Shown: in pieces, positions 51,886-60,627 of the stretch | Position numbering within the stretch: position 1 is the first letter of the stretch | Layout: each line of letters starts with the position of its first letter | From: Levilactobacillus yonginensis | GTDB taxonomy: Bacteria; Bacillota; Bacilli; Lactobacillales; Lactobacillaceae | Direction: 5' to 3' | NCBI RefSeq assembly: GCF_964065165.1 | Contig: NZ_OZ061549.1 | Coordinates: 1,612,001 to 1,676,000 of the forward strand | Length of the DNA: 64,000 nucleotides | Program-made: the position numbers and the translations under genes | The notes under the pieces: generated by a model | What the model was told of the DNA's origin: nothing | Seen by the model: the letters and a program-made list of their open reading frames with translations, nothing else | Database searches by the model: none

Positions 51886-52598
51886 TATTTCCGCTCCCAT
51901 TCTTGTAAAATCTGCTGGTACGCAGCGACTGGATCACTGGCCTGAGTGATGGACCGGCCAACGACGATCCCATCACTGCCCAGCGCAGCTGCTTGAGCCG
52001 GGGTCACCACCCGTTGCTGGTCGTTGGGGTCATCCGTTGCGAGTCGAATCCCGGGATTGATACAAAGAAAGTTGGGACTCGTGGCTGCGTGAATTTGCGC
52101 GTCTTCCAAGGCAGAAGAAATGATCCCATCCGCCCCGTTGGCGTGCGCCAATTGGGCCAAATGAGTGACCGCAGTGGTCAGATCCGCTGTGACTAACTGC
52201 TCCGTTTGCATCTGCGCTTCAGAAGTGGAGGTCAGCTGCGTGATGGCCAATAAACTGGCTGGCTGGACGCCCGCCAGTTCACTCCCACGAAGGAGTCCCC
52301 GTTTAGCCGCCGCAATCATGGTCGCGCCACCAGCCGCATGAACCGTGACCATAGCCACTCCCTGCCGTCCCAGCTGGACCATCGCCTGCTCGACCGTGTG
52401 AGGAATGTCGTAGAGCTTGAGGTCTAGGAACACGCGTAGTTTACGGGCTTGCAGCTCCCGTAAAATCTGGGGGCCAGCGTCATAGAAAATTTCCATGCCC
52501 ACCTTGACCATTAGCTGATCCTGATGTGGAAATTGATCGAGAAACTGGAAAACCTGAGGCTGATTTTGAAAATCTAACGCAATAATTACGGGTCGCAT
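51885..52598 (-). CDS. pyrF: orotidine 5'-phosphate decarboxylase
   Basis: 237 residues; the ATG at 52598 lies 5 bp behind AAAGGTGG. VFLDLKLYDIPHTVEQA contains the catalytic Asp-Lys-Asp network and DGIVVGRSIT the phosphate loop. It converts OMP to UMP. It is the first gene of the two-gene operon behind a PyrR-type attenuator. Confidence 0.95.
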   Translation of the reverse strand: MRPVIIALDFQNQPQVFQFLDQFPHQDQLMVKVGMEIFYDAGPQILRELQARKLRVFLDLKLYDIPHTVEQAMVQLGRQGVAMVTVHAAGGATMIAAAKRGLLRGSELAGVQPASLLAITQLTSTSEAQMQTEQLVTADLTTAVTHLAQLAHANGADGIISSALEDAQIHAATSPNFLCINPGIRLATDDPNDQQRVVTPAQAAALGSDGIVVGRSITQASDPVAAYQQILQEWERK

Positions 52599-52616
52599 CG
52601 AATCCACCTTTCTCTC

Positions 52617-52716
52617 AAAAAAACCGGGTAGCCTGCAACGGGCTACCCGGTTTTAGCCATCCCCAGTATCTCCACTGAGGGCGGTTATCCGTTCACCTTT
52701 TTAGTCTCACAGGGCT
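52617..52716 (-). promoter_or_regulatory. PyrR-type transcription attenuator before pyrF
   Basis: On the minus strand a segment AGCCCTGTGAGACTAAAAAG (52696-52716) matches the PyrR binding loop consensus at 17 of 20 positions. It is followed by a terminator, AACCGGGTAGCC pairing with GGCTACCCGGTT and a T-run (52617-52654), right before the pyrF ribosome binding site. UMP-bound PyrR would favour termination. Confidence 0.8.
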
Positions 52717-52900
52717 AAGTTAAAGTTGATTTTGATTGAGTTTACCTTAGACTGGCAAAAACGTCAAGCCGTATAATTAAATTAATAAGCGCCTGAACGG
52801 TTGCTTTTTAGCGAGTATCATGGCACAATACTAACAACACCCCGGGAAACCGGCAAAAATAACGAATGTCAGAGAACATTCATTTTGGAGGAAATTGAAT

Positions 52901-54133
52901 ATGGAGAACACTATGCACGACCGCGCGCTTAGCACCCACCAGAAGTGGACCATCGCTTCAACTTCAGCAGGATTTGCCTTGGAGAACATGGACGTTATGT
53001 TTCTATCCTTCGCACTTTCATCGATCATCGCCGATTTACATATCAGCGGTGCCCAAGCTGGCTTGATTTCATCGATCACGAACCTGGGTATGCTAGTGGG
53101 TGGCATTTTATTTGGAATTTTGGCCGACCGCTTTGGCCGCGTCAAAATCTTCTCGCACACCATCTTCATTTTCGCCTTCGCTACGGCGGCCATGGCCTTC
53201 GCTAGCAATATTCACCTGATTTACCTGTTCCGCTTTATCGCCGGCATCGGCGCCGGTGGTGAGTATGGCGTTGGAATCGCTCTGATTGCCGAAAACTTTG
53301 CGCACAACAAGATTGGTAAGATGACCTCCCTCGCCGCCATTGGTGGCCAGGTGGGCGCAATTCTGGCCGCCGTTGCCGCAGCCTTCATCATCCCCACGCT
53401 GGGTTGGCAAGCCCTCTTCGTCTTCGGGCTGATTCCAGTCGCCCTGACCTACTTCATTCGGCGACACCTGCACGAAAGCGATGAATTCTTAGCCGCTAAG
53501 CGTGCACCCAAGGCCGACCGCCAACCCGTTCAGATTCGTTCACTGTTCAAGACACCACAGCTGGCGTACCAAACCTTGGCGCTGATGGTCATGGTGATCG
53601 TTCAAATTGCCGGTTACTTTGGCCTGATGAACTGGTTACCCGCCATCATGCAACAAAAGCTCGGCTTGACGGTGGCCGGCTCGTCCGTCTGGATGATTGC
53701 CACGATTGTCGGCATGAGCATTGGGATGCTAACGTTTGGGAGTATCCTCGACTACTTCGGTCCCCGGCGGGCATTCGGTATCTTTCTAATTGCCAGTGCC
53801 ATCGCCGTCTTCAGCATTACGCTGGCCTTTAACCAGTTCACACTGGTCCTTGCTGGCGCCGTTATCGGATTCTTCTCTAACGGTATGTTCGGGGGTTACG
53901 GCGCCGTCATCAGTCGCCTCTACCCAACGGAAATTCGTTCCACGGCCAACAACGTTATCGTCAACGTTGGTCGAGCTATCGGGGGCTTCTCCTCCGTCGC
54001 TATCGGCTTTCTGATGGACCACTACAGTCTGGTCGTGGTCATGGGCTTCCTGTCCGTGCTCTACCTAATCAGCTTCACGGTCATGCTGACGATTCCTAGT
54101 TTCCGTAAGCTTGGCCAAGTCAACGAGGCTTAA
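52901..54133 (+). CDS. MFS transporter (metabolite:proton symporter type)
   Basis: The ATG at 52901 follows TTGGAGGAAA; the open frame begins at a TTG two codons earlier. 410 residues with twelve helices. GILFGILADRFGRVKIFSHT is the loop 2-3 motif, RFIAGIGAGGEYGVGIALIA the helix-4/5 signature, and LYPTEIRSTANNVIVNVGRA the loop 8-9-like motif of the aromatic acid/niacin/sialate symporter group. It is divergent from pyrFE; no substrate can be assigned. Confidence 0.88.
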   Translation: MENTMHDRALSTHQKWTIASTSAGFALENMDVMFLSFALSSIIADLHISGAQAGLISSITNLGMLVGGILFGILADRFGRVKIFSHTIFIFAFATAAMAFASNIHLIYLFRFIAGIGAGGEYGVGIALIAENFAHNKIGKMTSLAAIGGQVGAILAAVAAAFIIPTLGWQALFVFGLIPVALTYFIRRHLHESDEFLAAKRAPKADRQPVQIRSLFKTPQLAYQTLALMVMVIVQIAGYFGLMNWLPAIMQQKLGLTVAGSSVWMIATIVGMSIGMLTFGSILDYFGPRRAFGIFLIASAIAVFSITLAFNQFTLVLAGAVIGFFSNGMFGGYGAVISRLYPTEIRSTANNVIVNVGRAIGGFSSVAIGFLMDHYSLVVVMGFLSVLYLISFTVMLTIPSFRKLGQVNEA

Positions 54134-54150
54134 ACTTCAAAATTACACGT

Positions 54151-54197
54151 ACGCCCCAACCTGGTTAGGAACTTTCCACCGGGCTGGGGCGTTTTTG
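54151..54197 (+). terminator. rho-independent terminator
   Basis: ACGCCCCAACC pairs with GGGCTGGGGCGT and is followed by TTTTGC. Confidence 0.85.
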
Positions 54198-54254
54198 CAT
54201 CAATTATTGGTATACTAATGGGACAAGCACCTCGAGAAAGAAGGTCCCGGCACC

Positions 54255-55004
54255 ATGAAAATAATCATTGCTCCCGCCAAGAAGATGGTGGTCGACACGG
54301 ACACGTTTGGTTGTGACGGCTCCCCCCAATACCTGGCCCAAACCCAACAGATTCTGGTAGCGCTCCGGCAGTTATCCTACGCGGAAGCCAAGGCACTCTG
54401 GCACTGCAGCGACAAGCTCGCACAACCCAACTATGATTGGCTACAAAAACTCGACTTGAACCGCCAGCTCACCCCAGCCATCCTGGCGTTCTCCGGCATT
54501 CAGTACCAGTACATGGCCCCGGACTTATTTACGGCACCAGCCTTGGATTATATCCGCCACAATCTGCGAATCCTATCTGGCTTTTACGGGATTCTCCGAC
54601 CGTTTGACGGCATCGTACCCTACCGTCTGGAAATGCAATCAAAGCTTCAGGTGGCGGGCGCCAAGACCCTCTATGCATTCTGGAGCGACCGCCTTTACCA
54701 GGCGCTAGCAACTCCACCCACGGAACCCATCATCAACTTAGCCTCCCAGGAATACGCCAAGACTATTCGGCCCTACCTCCAGCCAGGGCAGCGACTCGTT
54801 ACGGTCGTTTTCGGCAGTCTGGTCGACGGTCACGTGAAGACCAAGGCTACACTAGCTAAGATGGCGCGGGGCGAAATGGTGCGGTTCTTGGCGGAACACC
54901 ACGTGACCGATATCCAAGATGTCACCACCTTTGATCATCCCGATTGGGCGTTTGATGCGCAGCGGTCAACTAATGATCAGTTGGTCTTTATCTATCAGAA
55001 ATAA
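54255..55004 (+). CDS. yaaA: YaaA family peroxide-stress protein
   Basis: 249 residues. IIIAPAKKM at the N-terminus, LAFSGIQYQYM, SGFYGILRPFDGIVPYRLEM and INLASQEYAKT are hallmark motifs of YaaA (DUF328). E. coli YaaA lowers free iron and protects DNA under peroxide; the fold binds DNA. It is monocistronic. Confidence 0.93.
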   Translation: MKIIIAPAKKMVVDTDTFGCDGSPQYLAQTQQILVALRQLSYAEAKALWHCSDKLAQPNYDWLQKLDLNRQLTPAILAFSGIQYQYMAPDLFTAPALDYIRHNLRILSGFYGILRPFDGIVPYRLEMQSKLQVAGAKTLYAFWSDRLYQALATPPTEPIINLASQEYAKTIRPYLQPGQRLVTVVFGSLVDGHVKTKATLAKMARGEMVRFLAEHHVTDIQDVTTFDHPDWAFDAQRSTNDQLVFIYQK

Positions 55005-55039
55005 ACTAGCAGGCTTCTGGTGCGCACCCTTTCAAATAT

Positions 55040-55082
55040 AAAAAGACGAATCTGAGATTTTTCCCAGATTCGTCTTTTTTAT
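55040..55082. terminator. bidirectional terminator
   Basis: AAAGACGAATCTG pairs with CAGATTCGTCTTT, flanked by A and T runs, between convergent genes. Confidence 0.85.
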
Positions 55083-56530
55083 TTCACAACTGCCATAACT
55101 AACTTCTTATTCGCTGTCACATAATGGCCATTTGCCAAGACGAATCGCGTCGCCAAATTGTGATGGCTGATACCCACCACCTTAAGCTGGGTTCCCTGCG
55201 CATAGTGACGAACCTTCCCCGTCAGACTCACTGTCTGATAAGTATTCAGTCCCGATTTGCCAATGACTGTCAGTCGTTGCACCTTCTTTTGATAATAAGC
55301 TGTCGTAACGTAGCCGGTCTTAGCCGTGATGTAGCCAGTCTTCCCCGCCGTTCGACTATGTTGATTGACGTCGCGGACCTGATAACGTAGGCGCCCCGCT
55401 TGAGACCGGCCGTAACCAGTTACAACAAACATGGGCCGGTCGGTGCGTTTGGCTTTCACGTACTTGGCTACCCGATTCTTCACCGTAAACGTTGGCTTGC
55501 GGTAAAGATACAACGTCTTGCTACCATAAACGGCCTGTTGCTTAGTCACGACTGCCTGGGGCGCCGCCAAAACTTTCAGGGTGACCGTTAGTTTTTTACC
55601 ATTGGCCGCCGTCAAGACTACAGAATAGGTCCCCGGTGTTTTCAACTTTGCTTGAGACAGATCCACACTAACTGGAATCTTTTCGCCTACCGAATTCGTG
55701 GCCCGAGCATTAAACGTATCGGCCGTCACGCTCTCACCCGCAGTAACCGTTGCGGTTGGGGCTGCCGTCAACGTCGCCTGGTCAGCCACACTGGGTTTAG
55801 CGTATTTAACCGTTGTCGTGTAAGTTCCTGCCTTGGTAAACTTTAACGCCACCTGTGACTGACTAGGAACGTAACCCGGAACGGACGGACTCTTAATCGT
55901 AACATCCGCCATGCCGGCGTAGCCAGTTACCTGTCGGCTTTTGGCAGCTGTCTTACCATCTGGAAGAACGTAATTGATGGTGTCGGTCACATCATTCTTA
56001 ACTAGTGGTACATAAAAGGCTTCCCCTTCGTAATCATTACCATCCTCTAAACGTTGAGGGGCGACATTTTGTGACAGCCGTGTCTGATAAGTCTCCCAAC
56101 TTATTGACGAATTTTTAAATGCTCCCTGATATTTCGTAATTATATCGTCAACCTCAGCTTGACTCATATCCGCCGTTCCTGTCTGAATACGTAACTGTAC
56201 GAGAGCTTCCTCTGGTGTTAAAACATTATTTGTAGCTCCAAAAAGGACCTCAATCATCCCACTAAAATCGTACCCTACCTGATCTTTAGCTAGCTTAAAT
56301 GCGTCACCGTAAGTCAAGCTGGCTACATCTTCCTCCGGGAGGGTTACGCTAGTTGAGCCACCAGCCACTTTGTCTTCCGGATCATTCATTTCTTGCGTAT
56401 AAATATCAAAGCTAACCGTCACGTCAGCCGCCTTAGCTGTAACACCATCATGCATTTCGTTCGTTGCCATCAAACTAAATAACGACACCCCAACAACAAT
56501 CATTATAAAATGCCACCAATTTCTATGCAT
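55079..56530 (-). CDS. secreted cell-surface protein with C-terminal wall-binding domain
   Basis: Several ATGs are in frame; the one at 56530 is best spaced (7 bp) from GGGGG. 483 residues: signal peptide to about 35 (TAKA), an N-terminal domain of unknown type (about 36-150), then MucBP/Ig-like strands (YEGEAFYVPLVKNDVTDTIN and the TPGTYSVVLTAANGKKLTV strand region). The last 130 residues end FVLANGHYVTANKKLVM, homologous to the end of the 48793 amidase. A near-perfect cre site lies 61 bp upstream. Probably a wall-bound surface protein. Confidence 0.72.
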   Translation of the reverse strand: MHRNWWHFIMIVVGVSLFSLMATNEMHDGVTAKAADVTVSFDIYTQEMNDPEDKVAGGSTSVTLPEEDVASLTYGDAFKLAKDQVGYDFSGMIEVLFGATNNVLTPEEALVQLRIQTGTADMSQAEVDDIITKYQGAFKNSSISWETYQTRLSQNVAPQRLEDGNDYEGEAFYVPLVKNDVTDTINYVLPDGKTAAKSRQVTGYAGMADVTIKSPSVPGYVPSQSQVALKFTKAGTYTTTVKYAKPSVADQATLTAAPTATVTAGESVTADTFNARATNSVGEKIPVSVDLSQAKLKTPGTYSVVLTAANGKKLTVTLKVLAAPQAVVTKQQAVYGSKTLYLYRKPTFTVKNRVAKYVKAKRTDRPMFVVTGYGRSQAGRLRYQVRDVNQHSRTAGKTGYITAKTGYVTTAYYQKKVQRLTVIGKSGLNTYQTVSLTGKVRHYAQGTQLKVVGISHHNLATRFVLANGHYVTANKKLVMAVVK

Positions 56531-56590
56531 AGCCATTACCCCCATAATGTTGTTCCTGTGTTCACTAATCTAGGGTTAGTATAGCACCAG

Positions 56591-56604
56591 CGTAATCGCT
56601 TTCA
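56591..56604 (-). promoter_or_regulatory. cre site upstream of the surface protein gene
   Basis: TGAAAGCGATTACG (minus strand) matches 13 of 14 cre positions. Confidence 0.65.
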
Positions 56605-56615
56605 TATCTTTTCTT

Positions 56616-57194
56616 TTATCCCTTAATCTCCGCCAAGAACCCCTGCATTCCCCGAAGATTGAGCGTCACGATGCGCTCGCGAAACGCGGCTACTGACAGG
56701 TCTAACTGACCAGTGATGTACAGACGAAATAACGTGAGGGTATTGTCGATCAGAAAGGCCACAGCGAGTTTGGCATCCGTCGTATTCAGACCGTAGTCCG
56801 TTTCAAAACTAGCCGCTAACCCCGCTGCTACTCGGTATTTAACCCGCCGCGAAAGAAAACTATAATCATCCGAATTTAGAATGAACGTGTAGAAGGTCGG
56901 GGCCTCCTCAAAGAAGGCGTCCAGCCGGTCAAACCAGACCCCCGGATGGTGCAACGGATCATGATTAGCCGGTTCCCGTAGTAGCAACGCTAACAATTGG
57001 TCCGCAATCTCCGCCGTAAAACTATCCGCCAAGTCATCGATCGAGTCATAGTGCAGGTAAAACGTCTTGCGGTTAATATTAGCCTCATCCGTCAACTGCT
57101 GCACCGTCAGCTCACGAAAACGATACCGCTGCGCCAACTTTCTAAATGCTGCTCGCAGTGCTTGGTTAGTTCTGATAACGCGTCGATCAGTCAT
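56616..57194 (-). CDS. TetR family regulator
   Basis: The ATG at 57194 follows TGGAGGA. 192 residues: RTNQALRAAFRKLAQRYRFR and QQLTDEANINRKTFYLHYDS form the DNA-binding domain, and the helical C-terminal domain resembles the DhaS group. Divergent from the YhgE/Pip gene, which it probably represses. Confidence 0.88.
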   Translation of the reverse strand: MTDRRVIRTNQALRAAFRKLAQRYRFRELTVQQLTDEANINRKTFYLHYDSIDDLADSFTAEIADQLLALLLREPANHDPLHHPGVWFDRLDAFFEEAPTFYTFILNSDDYSFLSRRVKYRVAAGLAASFETDYGLNTTDAKLAVAFLIDNTLTLFRLYITGQLDLSVAAFRERIVTLNLRGMQGFLAEIKG

Positions 57195-57357
57195 GGTATT
57201 CCTCCAGTTAGACCCCAGATGTGGCAAAAGTGTGGTTTACTCCTCAGGTTGCCACCTTTTGTTGTGGACGCCTGGTTCCCAAGTCCTTATCCTTTAACCA
57301 CACGTGAGGCATAAAATATTTGCTCACAGCATACCACAGTTCAAGGGGGAATCACCG

Positions 57358-60114
57358 ATGATTCGAGCCGAATGGCGTTATTTAATTAAACATAAACTGT
57401 TATTAGTTGTCTTGATTGTGATCATGTTGATCCCATCAATCTACGCAGTCACCTTTTTAAAATCCATGTGGGACCCCTACGGCAAGCTCGCCGACCTTCC
57501 CGTTGCCGTAGTCAATCAGGACCACCCCGTCACCTATCAGGGACAACACCTCGCTGCCGGTCAAAGCCTAGTTCACAATTTAGCGGACTCCGATGCCATG
57601 AAATTCACCCCAGTTGGCAGTGAGGTCACCGCCAAGCACGGCCTGCAGCACGGGAAATACTACATGGTCATTACCGTCCCCAAAAACTTCTCGCACAACG
57701 CCACCACCTTGATGCAACGGGCACCACATAAGATGGTCCTGCATTATGAAACCAGTGCTGGCCACAATTTCACCGCCGCTAAAATGACCACCACGGCTGC
57801 TAAAACTGCCGCCCAGTCCGTTGGCGATACGGTCACCCAAAGCTACGCCAAGACCCTCTTTACCAGCATCAAACAACTCAGCGCGGGGTTCTCGACCGCC
57901 GGAACTGGCAGTCATAAACTGGCAACTGGGAGCCAGCAGCTCACCAGTGCCGAACGCAAAATTAGCCGGGGCCTCAACAATTTAGCTGCCAGCAACGTTA
58001 AATTGACCAACGGTGAAACCACCATCACCACCAAATTAAACGACTACGTCACGGGCGTAAAACAGGCCCAAACTGGAAATCAGAAAATCAGTACCGGCCT
58101 CGATCAGTTACTCAGCCAATCCCACCAACTGGTGAGTGGCCTCGGCCAGCTCCAGAATGGTAGCGAGCGTTTAGCAACCGGTGTGGCCGCCTACACGCAA
58201 AGCACCAGCAAACTCAACGCTGCCAGTGGCCAACTCACACGGGGCAGTCATACCGTGCAGAACGGCACGCAAACCTACGTCGCTGGTGTACACACTGCCA
58301 ACACTGGTGCCCAACAGCTTAAGGGTAATCTAGCAAAACTAGCGGGCAGCACCCAGACGCTCGATACCAGTGTGGGGCAATTGGCAGATGGTAGTCAGCA
58401 ACTGGCAACCAATTTTGACCAACTCGCCACCGGATCCGCCGCCCTCACTAGCGGTCTACAAAAGGTCCAAGCCGGATTGAAAACGTCGCAAGAACAACAG
58501 GCCGCCCTCAAGCAAGCTGCCGAAAAATTGGCCACTAGTTCCCAAAGTTCCGCGACGGTCAAAACCGACGCCACCGCCCTTGAAGCCGCGCTAACCACCT
58601 TGGCAAACACGGACAGCGGCGCTCTCCAATCCAAATTAGCCAGCACCGCTGATGCGCAAGGATTAACCGCCTCGCAAAAGACCGCTATGCTAAAAGCGGC
58701 TGACGACAGCACTAGCAGCTCTGTTGGTACTGCACAGAAGGCTGCCAAACAGCTCAGCAGTGATTTGACTGACCTGGACACCAATACCGCTGCAGTCCAG
58801 CTGCAAAAGCCACTGGCCACGGCCACTAGCGCGCAGGATACACTAACTACCGGTATCACCACCCTGACCACCAACGCCCAGTCGCTGACGACTGGCCTGC
58901 AGAAGGCCAACACTGCCCTCACCAGCTTGGATAACGGTCTCCAAACGCTACACCAACAAACAGCGAGCCTGGCCACTGGAACGGCTAACCTCGCAACCGG
59001 TGCCGATAGTCTGGCAACGGGGGCGGCCCAGCTGAATCGTAGTGGCTCGAAACTGACGACTGGTACGGCTAAATTAGCGACTGGTGCCATCCAACTCGCA
59101 GACAGTAGTCAAAAACTAACGGCACAAAATACCACCCTAACCAACGGGGCTACTTCGGTTGCCTCTGGTCTCACCACGCTCAATAACCAGACTCCCCAGC
59201 TAACTGCCGGCGTCACCGAATTGGCGGACGGAGCAACCACCCTAAACACCGGTCTCACCAAGTTGGCCACCGGCGGTCCTCAACTGACGGCGGCCTTGCA
59301 AACAGTCACTAACGGGAGTGGCCAAGTTACTGCGGGTGCGCAAAAACTGGCAACTGGTGCGGGTCAAGCCACGACCGGAGCTACCCGGGTCACTGCGGGC
59401 AATGCGAAGCTGGCCAAATCACTCAACACGGCGGGGCGTAAGGCAGCCGTGCACCCGTCCCAGTTGACCTACCGTCAATTTGCTAAGCCAACCACCACCC
59501 AGCACAGTGACCACGACGACGCCCCGGACAACGGGACAGGAATGGCCCCGTACATGATGTCCGTCTCCCTCTTTGTGGGAGCACTAGCCTTCAATCTGAT
59601 GTTTGACATGTACACTCCACGTAAATACCCCCGGAGCGGTTGGCGGTGGTGGTTAGGCAAAGCCTCCATCATGGGTGCCTTCGTTCTAGGTGAAGCTCTA
59701 TTCATGACGGGACTCATGGCAGCTATTGATGGTCTGGCCCCCATCCACCCGTGGTCTACGTTCCTGATGTTAGTCATCACCGGTGCGGCGTTCATGAGTA
59801 TCGTCTACTGGCTGAATCTTGTTTTTGGTAAACCAGGGGCCTTCTTTAGCATGGTCCTCCTGGTCCTCCAGTTAGGCGGAGCGGCTGGCACCTACCCAAT
59901 CCAGCTGACCAACGGCTTCTTCAAGACTATCCATCCTTGGTTGCCAATGAGCTACTCAGTCGCGGGGCTACGTGAAACACTGATGATTGGGGACTCCGCT
60001 CTGACAGAAATGAGCGTGCTCCTGCTGATTGCTTTAGTATTCTCGGGTATGGCCGTCTTGTTCTACGCGCGCCGCCACGGCCGGATCAACGCCATGGATA
60101 TTCCGGAAATTTAG
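57358..60114 (+). CDS. YhgE/Pip family membrane protein
   Basis: The ATG at 57358 follows CAAGGGGG. 918 residues. A first membrane helix (about 10-32) is followed by an extracellular domain with 'L-A-T-G'-type heptad repeats over some 450 residues (for example LATGSQQLTSAERKISRGLN), which form a long coiled coil. Six membrane helices of ABC-2 type end the protein. This is the layout of YhgE/Pip, needed for some phage infections in lactococci and linked to ESX/type VII-like export in others. The TetR gene is divergent. Confidence 0.9.
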   Translation: MIRAEWRYLIKHKLLLVVLIVIMLIPSIYAVTFLKSMWDPYGKLADLPVAVVNQDHPVTYQGQHLAAGQSLVHNLADSDAMKFTPVGSEVTAKHGLQHGKYYMVITVPKNFSHNATTLMQRAPHKMVLHYETSAGHNFTAAKMTTTAAKTAAQSVGDTVTQSYAKTLFTSIKQLSAGFSTAGTGSHKLATGSQQLTSAERKISRGLNNLAASNVKLTNGETTITTKLNDYVTGVKQAQTGNQKISTGLDQLLSQSHQLVSGLGQLQNGSERLATGVAAYTQSTSKLNAASGQLTRGSHTVQNGTQTYVAGVHTANTGAQQLKGNLAKLAGSTQTLDTSVGQLADGSQQLATNFDQLATGSAALTSGLQKVQAGLKTSQEQQAALKQAAEKLATSSQSSATVKTDATALEAALTTLANTDSGALQSKLASTADAQGLTASQKTAMLKAADDSTSSSVGTAQKAAKQLSSDLTDLDTNTAAVQLQKPLATATSAQDTLTTGITTLTTNAQSLTTGLQKANTALTSLDNGLQTLHQQTASLATGTANLATGADSLATGAAQLNRSGSKLTTGTAKLATGAIQLADSSQKLTAQNTTLTNGATSVASGLTTLNNQTPQLTAGVTELADGATTLNTGLTKLATGGPQLTAALQTVTNGSGQVTAGAQKLATGAGQATTGATRVTAGNAKLAKSLNTAGRKAAVHPSQLTYRQFAKPTTTQHSDHDDAPDNGTGMAPYMMSVSLFVGALAFNLMFDMYTPRKYPRSGWRWWLGKASIMGAFVLGEALFMTGLMAAIDGLAPIHPWSTFLMLVITGAAFMSIVYWLNLVFGKPGAFFSMVLLVLQLGGAAGTYPIQLTNGFFKTIHPWLPMSYSVAGLRETLMIGDSALTEMSVLLLIALVFSGMAVLFYARRHGRINAMDIPEI

Positions 60115-60117
60115 CTC

Positions 60118-60170
60118 CTACTCTTACTAACGAAATTCAGCTGAGATTTGTCACCCCTTTTTGAGGAAAT
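60118..60170. repeat. 50-bp dispersed repeat, copy 2
   Basis: CTACTCTTACTAACGAAAT followed by CAGC and ATTTGTCACCC, as at 29480-29531. Confidence 0.7.
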
Positions 60171-60188
60171 AGTGATCGATTTTCACTA

Positions 60189-60237
60189 CAAAAACGCACG
60201 GATACCGCTAATACTAGCTGGAATTCGTGCGTTTTAA
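60189..60237 (+). terminator. terminator after the YhgE/Pip gene
   Basis: AAACGCACG pairs with CGTGCGTTT across a loop of about 28 bases, followed by TAACG. Confidence 0.6.
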
Positions 60238-60284
60238 CGTAATTAACTAAAGGCTGAAAGTTCGAAAACTGTTATCGAGTCAAA

Positions 60285-60615
60285 AATCGGCTAACACCGT
60301 CGACACGGCCGGCTTCACCTCTGACCGCCTCCGGTTAAACGGATTCTTGAAACCAAAGCTAGTTTAACTACCTGGATAACAGCACTTACGCAATATTATT
60401 GACGCGCCACTAGGTAACCGAGAGTGAGTCAAATTTGGACTAAGCCGTGGGATTTTTAAGTGATTTTCTTAAAAATGGCGACTTGAAGACGTGCTTTGCG
60501 GCTTCAAGCGAGGGGCAAGACCGCCCTTTGGCTTGTCCCGTCCTTCCCACCGCGTTCCAGTCCAAATTTGGCGAACGGTAAGGCGGTAATTTCCCACTAT
60601 ATCTGACTAAGCCTT
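60285..60615. repeat. dispersed repeat, copy B, with nested element
   Basis: Read on the minus strand, its landmarks (GTCAGATATAGTGGGAAA, ACCGCCTTACCGTTCGCC, AATAATATTG, AATCCGTTTAACCGG) follow the order of copy A at 25905-26110, but it contains an extra segment at 60430-60570. Confidence 0.75.
60430..60570. repeat. palindromic element R5, inserted in copy B
   Basis: Inverted ends CAAATTTGGACT and AGTCCAAATTTG enclose an interior with GCGACTTGAAGACG, GGCTTCAAGCGAGG and AAGACCGCCC, related to R0-R4. Copy A lacks it. Confidence 0.7.
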
Positions 60616-60627
60616 CATCTTCCAAAT

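Noticed and set aside
58395..59090. Minus-strand frame of 231 codons
   Set aside because: It is the antisense of the heptad-repeat region of the YhgE/Pip gene; its low complexity mirrors that repeat.
60440..60625. Minus-strand frame of 61 codons
   Set aside because: It is contained in R5 and the dispersed repeat; no start signal.
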